From: Sphingomonas sp. BAUL-RG-20F-R05-02
Lineage (GTDB): Bacteria; Pseudomonadota; Alphaproteobacteria; Sphingomonadales; Sphingomonadaceae
Length of the DNA stretch: 64,000 nucleotides
Assembly (NCBI RefSeq): GCF_022662305.1
Contig: NZ_JAKNQH010000006.1
Location: 62,001 to 126,000, forward strand
Direction of reading: 5' to 3'
Below, one piece after another: positions 1 to 7,847 of this stretch; position 1 is the first letter of the stretch; each line of letters begins with the position of its first letter. Below the pieces are notes generated by a model that searched no databases, had not been told where the DNA came from, and was given only the letters and a program-made list of their open reading frames with translations. Position numbers and translations under genes: made by a program.

Positions 1-148
1 AGCCGATCTTCGCCGCGAGATCATAAGAGATCAGATGCCCGGCGAACGCGCTGGCGAGCGCAAGCGCGACCGCGAAGACGCAGAACAGGCCCGCGCGGAA
101 CCACATCCGCCGGGTCAGCAGCTGAAGTGCCCATTGCCAACGCCTCAT
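1..148 (-). CDS. DUF2254-like membrane protein, N-terminus only
   Basis: Only the first 49 codons are inside the window; the gene runs off the left edge. The ATG at 146-148 gives a basic start (MRRWQW), then a hydrophobic helix at about residues 15-42 rich in Ala, Leu and Phe, then a segment ending in SYDLAAKIG. This arrangement resembles the N-terminus of DUF2254 integral membrane proteins, whose function is unknown. The family call rests on a short stretch and could change once the rest is read. It is transcribed in the same direction as the GH8 gene upstream of it, 131 bases away. Confidence 0.55.
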   Translation of the reverse strand, partial: MRRWQWALQLLTRRMWFRAGLFCVFAVALALASAFAGHLISYDLAAKIG

Positions 149-279
149 CGATGAGCCTCCCTGACCGCGGGTGAACCGGCGGCAATAGCCGCTCTCCCTG
201 AACAAAAACGGCGGTGGCTGCTACCCCCTGAAGGCGTGCCGAGCGGAAAAGGCCGCACGCAGGAGAGGTGGACCGCGCG

Positions 280-1767
280 TTACGGCGCGGGTCGGTCGAT
301 GATCCGAAACTGGCCGCTGCAATGAAGCATGCTCATCAGGTACAACATGCCATCGAAGTAGCGCTGCTCACCGGTGGGCAGCTTCATGTCCCACAAAGCA
401 CGCAAGAACGCCTTCGAGTTCGCTCCCGGTGTCGCGGCAAAACCGCCGACGGCAGCCGCCGCCAGCATACCCGGCGAATGCCGCGTCGACAGCGGCTCGC
501 CATCGAGCGTGTAGCGATCGGCGAAGCGGTCGAGCCCCTGCCCGACCAGGAACGCCTGTACGCGGTCGCTCAGGATGCGTTCGCGGGCATCCTTGCCCCA
601 CCAGGCGTAATCGACCGACCAGTTGCCGACCGTGCGCCAACTGTCATAGCCGAACGGGTCCGGCTTGCCGTCGCGCGTCAGCATAGTCGATCCGTCGAAA
701 TGGCTGCGATCGGGGGCAAGCCCGGTCCTCGGCCCGGTCACTACCGAGAACAGGTTGCGGCTGGCATCCGCCGCGCGCGCCCAGAAGGCACGATCCTCCA
801 CTGGCCCCCAACGCGCCCACAATTCGTAGAAGGCCGGCAGGTGATAGGACGCGTCGGTACCATCGACGTTGGTTTCCGCGACGAAGCGCACCATCGCATG
901 GGGCTCGTCCACCATCGGCCCGACCGTGACGGTGCGCGGGCGATGACTGGGGTGATAAGGCGGCCACGGCGTGCCGGCCTTCGCGGCGTCGGCGGCGCCG
1001 GCGCGGTTGTTGAGGCTCGGCCACGGCGCATCGGGTTCGACGAACGGCGCATCGCCGGGGTGGATGCGGAACGGCGACGTACCCGTCAGCACCGGATGAT
1101 GCCGCATCCCGCGCAGGATCGTGTCGGCCTGCGCCTGATAATCGTAGATGCCGTGCCCGCCCGGCCAACGCCGCGCCGCGAACAGCAGCGCCATCGCATA
1201 ATATTCCTCACCATCGGGCGCAGCACCGGTCGAGCGCGGCGAGCCGTCCGTCGCCATCGACCAGGCGAAATAGCCGACCGACGGGTTCTTCGGATCGGTG
1301 ATGAGCATGTACGTCTTCGACCAGTTCCACAGCGCGTCGAACTCGCGTTTGTGGCCGAGCTGCACGGCAATCATCATGCCGTAGCTCATGCCCTCGGTGC
1401 GCGCGTCGTTGTTCGCCCAGTCGGTGATGTAGGCGAGCGGGCCGTTCGCGTTCGCGCCGGTTTCGAAATAGACACGCTCCTCCTGCCCATCGCCGTGGAA
1501 GAACTGCTGGAACGCCGCCTCGACCTTGGCTTCGGCTTCGCCCGGCCGCGTGCCGAGTTGTTCGGCGAACAGGTCGCGATAGCGGCGGGTCTGGAACGCG
1601 CCGGTGCCGTTTCCGGGGAAGTGCGCGATCTGGCCCGGCGCCTGCTCGCGGTAGCCGCTATCGGCTGTACCCGGCGGCGGCGCGGAGGCGGCAAGTTGCG
1701 ACGCCGCTGCGGGACCGGCGGCGATCAGCGCGAGCGCTGCGGTTAGAATCGGGCGAAATTTGGCCAT
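280..1767 (-). CDS. Secreted GH8 glycoside hydrolase (xylanase / exo-oligoxylanase type)
   Basis: The 495-residue protein has a signal peptide ending near residue 23 and then a single GH8 (alpha/alpha)6-barrel. Its TEGMSYGMM motif (Glu125) matches the general acid region of the family, and PDGEEYYAMAL (Asp185 onward) matches the second conserved acidic block. Both blocks look most like the reducing-end xylose-releasing exo-oligoxylanase branch rather than the cellulase (BcsZ) branch, and there is no cellulose-synthase gene nearby. It would cut beta-1,4-xylan or xylo-oligosaccharides in the periplasm. It is divergent from a secreted esterase across 176 bases holding a LacI-type operator candidate. 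The substrate within GH8 is an inference. Confidence 0.85.
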   Translation of the reverse strand: MAKFRPILTAALALIAAGPAAASQLAASAPPPGTADSGYREQAPGQIAHFPGNGTGAFQTRRYRDLFAEQLGTRPGEAEAKVEAAFQQFFHGDGQEERVYFETGANANGPLAYITDWANNDARTEGMSYGMMIAVQLGHKREFDALWNWSKTYMLITDPKNPSVGYFAWSMATDGSPRSTGAAPDGEEYYAMALLFAARRWPGGHGIYDYQAQADTILRGMRHHPVLTGTSPFRIHPGDAPFVEPDAPWPSLNNRAGAADAAKAGTPWPPYHPSHRPRTVTVGPMVDEPHAMVRFVAETNVDGTDASYHLPAFYELWARWGPVEDRAFWARAADASRNLFSVVTGPRTGLAPDRSHFDGSTMLTRDGKPDPFGYDSWRTVGNWSVDYAWWGKDARERILSDRVQAFLVGQGLDRFADRYTLDGEPLSTRHSPGMLAAAAVGGFAATPGANSKAFLRALWDMKLPTGEQRYFDGMLYLMSMLHCSGQFRIIDRPAP

Positions 1768-1898
1768 TGTTCATCCGCTCGGACGCCCCCGGTCTGCCGG
1801 GCGGCTTTCATGATACCGCAACCATAGCGGATCGATGCGTCTGGGGAAGCCCAGAGGTTGTCTGCGAAATCGGCTATCCTCTTGCCTGCTAACGTATA

Positions 1899-1912
1899 TG
1901 ATAGCGGTAACG
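1899..1912. promoter_or_regulatory. LacI-type operator candidate 1
   Basis: TGATAGCGGTAACG lies between the divergent GH8 and esterase genes, 31 bases before the esterase ATG. It fits the palindromic pattern TGRTAGCGCTAYCA at about 11 of 14 positions. Related sequences occur upstream of the two polysaccharide operons (21851, 39221, 39333). LacI-family sugar repressors of alphaproteobacteria use palindromes of this kind. Confidence 0.4.
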
Positions 1913-1943
1913 GCCCGGAGATGGTCGCCCCTAGGAGAAGCCT

Positions 1944-2840
1944 GTGCGCCTGACCTTGCTCGCCCTGTTCGCCTGTACCGCGCTGATCGCGAATGCCCCC
2001 GCACCGCAAGATCCGGAGCCGGTTGTCGAACCCGCGCCGGTTTCGATACCGCTGTGGGCGAAGGGACCGCCGGGTCACGACACCCGCCCGATCACCCCGG
2101 AAATCGGCCGTGATTACTGGGTGCGCAACATCCGCAATCCGTCGCTGCTCGCGTTTCCGGCGCTACCGGCGCACAATACCGGCACCGCGATTGTGATCTT
2201 CCCCGGCGGCGGCCACAAGCTGCTGGTCTGGACGAACGAGGGCACCAAGGCCGCGGTCGCGCTCAACCGCATGGGCATTTCGGCGTTCGTCCTGAAATAC
2301 CGGCTCGCTCGCGAACCCGGCTCGCCCTACACGATCGAGGGCGATGCCGCCGACGATGCGCGCCGTGCCGTCCGCTGGGTGCGTGCCCATGCCGCCGACT
2401 ACGGGATCGACCCCGCGCGGGTCGGCGTAATGGGGTTCTCGGCCGGCGGCGAGCTTGTCTCGCTGATCGCCGACAATCCCGAACCCGCCGGTCGGCCGAA
2501 GACCGACGCGATCGACGCACTGTCGGCGCGGCCCGATTTCCAGGTGCTGGTGTTCCCCGGCCCGCTCGGCATTCCGGCCAAGAACGCGGCCGGCGCACCA
2601 CCCGCGTTCATCACCGCCGGCAGCCTGGATCCATGCTGCGCCGCTCCGGCGGTCGCGCTGTACGAACAGCTTCGCAAGGCGGGCACGCCGGCGGAGTTGC
2701 ACATGTACGCGGACAGTACACACGCCTTCAATCTGGACGAATCCAACCGGATCTCGATCCTGCACTGGCCCGACCGGCTGAACGACTGGCTCGCCGATAG
2801 CGGCCTGCTGGAGCCGCATCACACGGCGCCAAAGCAATAG
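1944..2840 (+). CDS. Secreted alpha/beta-hydrolase, acetyl-xylan-esterase-like (BD-FAE type)
   Basis: This 298-residue protein has a signal peptide (about residues 1-18) and a compact alpha/beta-hydrolase fold. The oxyanion region is FPGGGH (86-91), the nucleophile elbow is GFSAGG (Ser166), and the likely Asp and His are in AGSLDP (Asp229) and ADSTHAF (His260). This layout is that of BD-FAE-like esterases, which remove acetyl or feruloyl groups from hemicellulose. Its position opposite a GH8 gene, and its similarity to the hydrolase at 23851-24780, support a role in xylan deacetylation. The exact ester is not visible from sequence. Confidence 0.75.
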   Translation: MRLTLLALFACTALIANAPAPQDPEPVVEPAPVSIPLWAKGPPGHDTRPITPEIGRDYWVRNIRNPSLLAFPALPAHNTGTAIVIFPGGGHKLLVWTNEGTKAAVALNRMGISAFVLKYRLAREPGSPYTIEGDAADDARRAVRWVRAHAADYGIDPARVGVMGFSAGGELVSLIADNPEPAGRPKTDAIDALSARPDFQVLVFPGPLGIPAKNAAGAPPAFITAGSLDPCCAAPAVALYEQLRKAGTPAELHMYADSTHAFNLDESNRISILHWPDRLNDWLADSGLLEPHHTAPKQ

Positions 2841-2848
2841 GAGGAACG

Positions 2849-3304
2849 TCAGCCCTCTTCGTCCGCCTCTGCCGCGATCCGCACCAGCGCACTGCGCAAC
2901 GCGGCGACCTTGCTGGGTGGGAACAGCGCCTCGAAGCGGCGCTCGTGCGCGCGAATGATCGCCTCCGCGGCATCGCGTTGGACCAGACCCTGCGGCGTCA
3001 ACGAAAGGGCTTGCGAACGACCATCGACCGGGCGTTTCTCGATCAGACCCTTGGCAAGCAGGTCGGCGATCAGCGGCACCATGTTGGCACGCTTGATCGC
3101 CAGCACGCGACCGATCTCACTTTGCGTGCAGCCCGTATTCTCGCCGATGAGGATCAGGATCGTCGCCTCGACCGGACGAAGCGGAATCGCCGCCAGCGCG
3201 GTGCCAAGCGCACTCATCATCACACCCGACGCACGGCGCAGCACATAGCCGAGCCGATCGGCGATCACATCGCGAAACCCGGTCTCGATCTGGTCTTCTT
3301 TCAT
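2849..3304 (-). CDS. MarR-family transcriptional regulator
   Basis: The 151-residue protein has the MarR layout: an N-terminal dimerisation helix, then a winged helix-turn-helix at about residues 55-105 (TQSEIGRVLAIKRANMVPLI is the recognition part; KRPVDGRSQALSLT is the wing), then a C-terminal helix. It is divergent from a secreted hydrolase with 99 bases between the starts, and a perfect inverted repeat lies in that gap (3342-3356). The usual MarR arrangement would be repression of itself and its neighbour, released by a ligand. The ligand is unknown. Confidence 0.85.
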   Translation of the reverse strand: MKEDQIETGFRDVIADRLGYVLRRASGVMMSALGTALAAIPLRPVEATILILIGENTGCTQSEIGRVLAIKRANMVPLIADLLAKGLIEKRPVDGRSQALSLTPQGLVQRDAAEAIIRAHERRFEALFPPSKVAALRSALVRIAAEADEEG

Positions 3305-3341
3305 CCCATGCGCGTATCGCTATCGCGTTCAAAAAGCTATT

Positions 3342-3356
3342 GCTATGGTACATAGC
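3342..3356. promoter_or_regulatory. Inverted repeat, probable MarR operator
   Basis: GCTATG-GTA-CATAGC is a perfect 6-base inverted repeat around a 3-base spacer. It sits 38 bases upstream of the MarR start and 47 bases upstream of the divergent hydrolase start. MarR dimers typically bind palindromes of 14-18 bases placed in the promoter they control. The assignment is by position and symmetry only. Confidence 0.55.
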
Positions 3357-3403
3357 GGTGTCACGATCAGCGATACCGACTCATAATCAAAAGGAGAGGA
3401 TGC

Positions 3404-4354
3404 ATGAAGATCGCGACGTTGACCGCCGCCGCTTTGACACTCGCCGCCGGCGTGGCCTGGGGGCAGGCCGCACCCGCGCCGGAGGCGATGCACGCGGCGC
3501 AGGCCGCCTATGATGCCAAACCCGATACGCACGGCACCGGCCCGTACCCGGCCGTGAAGCTGACTGATCCCGGCCTGCCCGATCATGTGCTGTACCGCCC
3601 CGCCGATCCCGCCGCGATGGGCGCGCAGAAACTCGGCGTGCTGGTGTGGGGCAACGGCGGGTGCAGCGACGATGGCGCCAGCGCACGGTTGCACCTCGCG
3701 GAGATCGCCTCGCACGGGTATCTCGTGATCGCACCCGGCACCGTCTTGTCCGGCCCCGGCGCGCCGCCGCATGTCGATACGCCCCCGCCGCCCGGCCCAC
3801 TTGGCGTGAAGGCCACGTCGGCGCAGGTTTCCGCCGGTCTCGACTGGGCGCTCGCCGAAAACGCGCGCAAGGGCAGCCCGCTCTACCAGCGGATCGATCC
3901 GAAGCTGCTCGCCGTGTCCGGGCATAGCTGCGGCGGGTTGCAGGCGCTTCAGGTTGCCGCCGATCCCCGCATCCGCGCGGTCATCATCCACAACAGCGGC
4001 GTTTTCAAGGACAACACCAACCCGATCCGCGGCATCACCATCGCCAAGTCGGAACTGAAGAAACTGCACACGCCGGTGCTCTACATCATGGGCGGGCCGA
4101 CCGACATCGCCTGGCCGAACGGCAACGACGACTTCGACAAGATCGACACCGTTCCCGTCGCGCTCGCCAGCCTGAACGTCGGGCATGGCGGCACCTTCCA
4201 CGATGATAACGGCGGCCGCGTCACGCAGGTCGATGTTGCATGGCTGGCGTGGCAACTCCGCCACGATGCCGCTGCCGCGCGCTGGTTCAAGGGCAAGGAT
4301 TGCCGGCTGTGCACCGACAGCCAGTGGACGCTGCGCAAGAAGCGGATCGACTGA
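3404..4354 (+). CDS. Secreted alpha/beta-hydrolase of unknown substrate
   Basis: This 316-residue protein starts with a signal peptide cut after AWGQA (about residue 22). It carries an alpha/beta-hydrolase core with VWGNGGC (82-87) as the oxyanion region and GHSCGG (Ser175) as the nucleophile elbow. A late LNVGHGGTFH segment probably holds the catalytic His. A Cys pair near the C-terminus (KDCRLC) may form a disulfide. It resembles dienelactone-hydrolase or polyester-hydrolase-like folds without a clear substrate signature. A good AAAAGGAGAGG ribosome site precedes the ATG. The MarR gene opposite is the likely regulator. Confidence 0.6.
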   Translation: MKIATLTAAALTLAAGVAWGQAAPAPEAMHAAQAAYDAKPDTHGTGPYPAVKLTDPGLPDHVLYRPADPAAMGAQKLGVLVWGNGGCSDDGASARLHLAEIASHGYLVIAPGTVLSGPGAPPHVDTPPPPGPLGVKATSAQVSAGLDWALAENARKGSPLYQRIDPKLLAVSGHSCGGLQALQVAADPRIRAVIIHNSGVFKDNTNPIRGITIAKSELKKLHTPVLYIMGGPTDIAWPNGNDDFDKIDTVPVALASLNVGHGGTFHDDNGGRVTQVDVAWLAWQLRHDAAAARWFKGKDCRLCTDSQWTLRKKRID

Positions 4355-4372
4355 GGTAACGCTTCGGGTCGC

Positions 4373-5476
4373 TCAGCCGGCGACCCGGACCCAGTCGCCG
4401 GCCCAGCTTCGGGTCAGCGGAGGGAGGCCGGCGCGTTGGCCGGCGCCGTCGATATAGTCGGCGATCGCCTGCGCCTGCGTGCCCGTCGCCGGCTCCGGCC
4501 GGCCGGGCGGTGCGAACCAGATCGGCCGGAACGCCGTCTCCACCACTGTACCGGCATCGAAGCGGCATCGCCCGATCATGCCGTTCACCGCCTCCGGATG
4601 GAATGGCGCCAGCGTGTAGGCCGGGTCCGGTTGGAAGCCGAACATCCGTTTGCGCCGCTCCGCCCATTCGGCGCGGGCGGGATGGTCCTGCGCCGGGCTA
4701 AGCGCATTGGTGACGACAACGCCGTTGCCAAGTCCGTGGAAGATCGGCCGGCCCCGATACATCTCAATCCCCCGCACGATGTGCGCGTGATGCCCGAGAA
4801 CGATATCCGCGCCCGCGTCGATCGCGGCATGGGATACCGGTCGCTCGTAGGGCGCAAGCGCGGCGGGGCGGTGCGTGATCCCCTTGTGCAGCGCCACCAC
4901 CACCACGTCGGCGCTGCGCCGTGCATCGGCAATCTGCCGCGCCATCTTGTCGAGCGAGGCCGGGTCCGCCTCGATCAGATCCGCCTGCGGGCGGGTCGGT
5001 CCGCCATCGGCGGCGCGGACGACGAACGGGTTGGAGCCCGCGCGCATATCGCTCGCCCAACTGATCTCCGGCCCGACGCAATTGTAGCTGAGCAGCGTTA
5101 CGCTCACGCCATCCGGCGCCAGCACCGCCGGCCGCCCTGCCTGCGCGAGGTCGACGCCAGCGCCGGCATGAGCGATGCCCAGCCGGTCAAGTTCGGCGAT
5201 CGTGTCGACGATGCCCTCGCGCCCGCAATCCGCGATGTGGTTGCCGGCGAGCGACACCATGCAGATCCCCGCCCGCGCCAGCGCGGCAAGGTGCGCCGGG
5301 TCGGCACCGGGCGCGGGCACGTCGCCGACCATCTCCTGCCCGCGCGTGGTATGCGGCACTTCGAGATGCCCGATCGCAAGATCGGCGGCACGGGTGATCG
5401 GCGCCACGCCCGCGAGCCAATGGTCGGGCTCCGGCACGTCGAGGATCAGGTCGCCGAGAAAGACGATCTCGATCAT
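4373..5476 (-). CDS. CapA-family metallophosphatase-like protein
   Basis: The 367-residue protein has the CapA/PgsA layout: FLGDLILD (6-13) for the first metal site, then LEVP, then SLAGNHIADCG, a VALHKG motif, and GHHAHIVRG for the later metal ligands. CapA-like proteins are calcineurin-type phosphoesterases linked to poly-gamma-glutamate or peptide metabolism. Here there is no signal peptide and no PgsB/PgsC partner. It is the last gene of the eight-gene coupled operon: its ATG overlaps the stop of the upstream CoA-transferase by four bases. It may therefore act on a soluble phospho- or carboxylate intermediate in the cytoplasm. That role is inference. Confidence 0.75.
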   Translation of the reverse strand: MIEIVFLGDLILDVPEPDHWLAGVAPITRAADLAIGHLEVPHTTRGQEMVGDVPAPGADPAHLAALARAGICMVSLAGNHIADCGREGIVDTIAELDRLGIAHAGAGVDLAQAGRPAVLAPDGVSVTLLSYNCVGPEISWASDMRAGSNPFVVRAADGGPTRPQADLIEADPASLDKMARQIADARRSADVVVVALHKGITHRPAALAPYERPVSHAAIDAGADIVLGHHAHIVRGIEMYRGRPIFHGLGNGVVVTNALSPAQDHPARAEWAERRKRMFGFQPDPAYTLAPFHPEAVNGMIGRCRFDAGTVVETAFRPIWFAPPGRPEPATGTQAQAIADYIDGAGQRAGLPPLTRSWAGDWVRVAG

Positions 5477-6654
5477 GCGACCACCCCGTCCCGACGCAAT
5501 GCCGCGATCGCCGCCGGATCGAGGCCGAGTGCGGCGAGCACCGCATCGCCATGCTCCCCGAGCAGCGGCACCCGCGCGCCGACACGCGCCGCGTTGGCGA
5601 ACCCGGCGACCACGTCGAGCGGGCGTTCGTCCCCCGGCACCTCGACCTGTTCGAGCGTTCCACGCTGGCGAATGTGCGGATCACCCGCGATCTCGCCGAC
5701 ATCCCGCAATCGGACCGCCGCGACGCCGGCCGCAACGAGATCGCGCTCCAGCGTCGCCGCGTCGAAGCCGGCCAGCGTTTCGATCAGCCATGCCCGTAAG
5801 TCCGCGTAGTGCGCGGTGCGCGCCGAATGCGTGGCGAAGCGTGGATCGTCGATCATCGCCGCATGGCCGAGCACCCGGAACAGCGCGGCGACCTGCGTCT
5901 GTTCGTTGGCGCCCAGCGCGATCCAGCCGTTGCCGGTCGGGTAGAACTCCGACGTCGCGACGAGACGGAAGCCGCGGTTTCCCGTCCCCATCGGCACCGT
6001 TCCCGTCGCCGAATGCACCGCCACCGACGTGTTGACGAGCTTCAACGCCGCATCAAGCATCGCGATATCGAGGTGCGCGCCCCCGCCACCCACATCGCGC
6101 GTACGGAGCGCCGCCAGCAGCGCGATGACGGCGATGTAACCGGTGAAGGAATCGATAATCGGGATGCCGATCTTGAGCGGTCCGTCCGCGGTCGCGTTCA
6201 TCGCCGCGATACCCGAAGCAGCCTGCGCGATGTGATCGTACGCGCCATAGTGCGCCATCGGCCCATCCTGCCCGAAGCCGCTGATCGACACGACGATCAG
6301 GTCCGGGTCGGCGGCGCGCAGATCGTCGGGCGCGAGGCCAAGCCGGGCCATCACGCCGGGCCGGAAGTTCTCCACCACCACATCGGCGGTGGCGATGAGA
6401 TCGCGCGCGATGCGCTGCCCGGCGGCACTCTTGAGATCGAGTGCGAGCGACTGCTTGCCCGCGTTGATCGCGGCGAACGGGATGCTGAGCAACGGCGCAC
6501 CGCCATGTTCGGTATAATGGCGAAAGCCGTCGCCACGCCCCGGCGGCTCGATCTTCACGATCTCCGCGCCGAGCTGCGCCAGCATGTTGGTGCAGGTCGG
6601 CCCGGAAATGGCGTGCGTGAAGTCGATCACTTTCAGGCCGAGTAGCGCGCTCAT
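5473..6654 (-). CDS. Class III (CaiB/BaiF) CoA-transferase, copy 3 of the operon
   Basis: The 393-residue protein has the family III CoA-transferase fold. It begins with GLKVIDFTHAISGP, followed by LGAEIVKIEPP (28-38), DVVVENFRPG (91-100) and ISGFGQDGP. The catalytic Asp is expected in AMLDAAL (Asp201) and is present. These enzymes move CoA between carboxylates, for example carnitine/crotonobetaine or formate/oxalate. The start overlaps the stop of copy 2 by four bases (ATGA) and its own stop overlaps the CapA start in the same way. The donor and acceptor acids cannot be read from the sequence. Confidence 0.85.
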   Translation of the reverse strand: MSALLGLKVIDFTHAISGPTCTNMLAQLGAEIVKIEPPGRGDGFRHYTEHGGAPLLSIPFAAINAGKQSLALDLKSAAGQRIARDLIATADVVVENFRPGVMARLGLAPDDLRAADPDLIVVSISGFGQDGPMAHYGAYDHIAQAASGIAAMNATADGPLKIGIPIIDSFTGYIAVIALLAALRTRDVGGGGAHLDIAMLDAALKLVNTSVAVHSATGTVPMGTGNRGFRLVATSEFYPTGNGWIALGANEQTQVAALFRVLGHAAMIDDPRFATHSARTAHYADLRAWLIETLAGFDAATLERDLVAAGVAAVRLRDVGEIAGDPHIRQRGTLEQVEVPGDERPLDVVAGFANAARVGARVPLLGEHGDAVLAALGLDPAAIAALRRDGVVA

Positions 6655-7847
6655 GCGCCAGCACCTTGCGTGCTGGAGAACACACCGCTTGCCGTCAGGC
6701 TGTCGATCTCGTCTTGCGCGAAACCGATCTCCGCCAGGATGGCGTCACGATCGTGGCCGGGCAGCGGCGCCGCGCGGTGTGGGCCGGGCGTCACCCCGCT
6801 AATCGTGAACGGCGTTCCGATCTGCTCCACCATGCCGCCGCCGGCGACGTCGAGTTCCACATGCATCCCGCGTGCGGCAGCGTTGGGGTGGCGCAGCGCT
6901 TCGCCCGGCGCGAGGACCGGCATCGCCTGCGTGTCCGCCCGTTCGAACAGCGCCAGCCAGTCGGCGCGCGGTCGGCTTGCGAACAGCGTGACGAGGTCGG
7001 CATGGATCGCCGGATATGCCGCAGCGTCAAACTGGCGCGCGGTAAGATCGGGCCTTCCGATCGCCTCACAGAAGCGCGCCCAATAGCGTGGTTCCATGTC
7101 GGTGGTGCACAGATAGGCTGCGTCGGCGCAGCGCCACACCCCGCCCTTCGGATGCCATGCGCCGTCGGGCGCACCGACATCGCCGGGATCATCGGCACGG
7201 CCGAGGCCGACCATCAGCAAGGGCATCGCCGCGTCGATCATCGCCACGTCGACATGCGACCCGCACCCGCTCGCCGCGCGCGCCGCCAGGGCAAGCAGGA
7301 TCGCGATCGTCGCGTGCGCGCCCGCCATCAAATCGGCGACCTGAACCCCGGGCAGCGTCGGCACCGGCTGACCGTTCAGCCGCGACAACACCCCCGCCGC
7401 CGCCAGCGCGGCAGGATCATGCCCCGCGCGGTGCGCGAGCGGGCCATGCTGCCCGGCGAAACTGACCGAGGCATAGACCAGCCGCGGGTTGATCGCCGCC
7501 ACCGCGTCGTAGCCGAGCCCGAGCCGCGCCATCGTACCGGGCCGGAAATCCTCCACCAGCACGTCCGCCGACGCGATCAACGGGTCGAGCACGCGTCGCG
7601 CGTCCGGGTGGCCGGGGTTGAGCGTGATGCTGCGCTTGTTGCGCGTATAGGTCGGCCGGGCGCGATCGCGCCGCATCGCCGCCGCGTCGGCGCTCGCGCC
7701 GAACATCGCCTCGGCCTTGGCAAGTTCACGGGGATGTTCGATGCGGATCACATCGGCCCCCATGTCACCCGCGATCCAGCCGAAATAGGTGCCCGGCAGA
7801 TAGCGCGAGAACTCCAGCACACGCATCCCGGTGAGCGGACCGCTCAC
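6651..7847 (-). CDS. Class III (CaiB/BaiF) CoA-transferase, copy 2 of the operon
   Basis: This 398-residue CoA-transferase starts with GTG, whose bases overlap the stop of the dehydratase-like gene (GTGA). It carries the family motifs RVLEFSRYLPG (9-19), MGADVIRIEHP, DVLVEDFRPG (95-104) and SVSFAGQHGP, with the catalytic Asp in VAMIDAAM (Asp205). It is clearly diverged from copies 1 and 3, so the three are not recent duplicates and probably handle different acids. It is flanked by copy 3 and the dehydratase-like protein, which fits a route in which acids are activated by CoA transfer, dehydrated or rearranged, and released. Confidence 0.85.
   Translation of the reverse strand: MSGPLTGMRVLEFSRYLPGTYFGWIAGDMGADVIRIEHPRELAKAEAMFGASADAAAMRRDRARPTYTRNKRSITLNPGHPDARRVLDPLIASADVLVEDFRPGTMARLGLGYDAVAAINPRLVYASVSFAGQHGPLAHRAGHDPAALAAAGVLSRLNGQPVPTLPGVQVADLMAGAHATIAILLALAARAASGCGSHVDVAMIDAAMPLLMVGLGRADDPGDVGAPDGAWHPKGGVWRCADAAYLCTTDMEPRYWARFCEAIGRPDLTARQFDAAAYPAIHADLVTLFASRPRADWLALFERADTQAMPVLAPGEALRHPNAAARGMHVELDVAGGGMVEQIGTPFTISGVTPGPHRAAPLPGHDRDAILAEIGFAQDEIDSLTASGVFSSTQGAGA

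Noticed and set aside
268..1746. Long open frame on the plus strand opposite the GH8 gene
   Set aside because: It mirrors the GH8 codons, is Arg-rich with no domain, and results from high GC at third positions.
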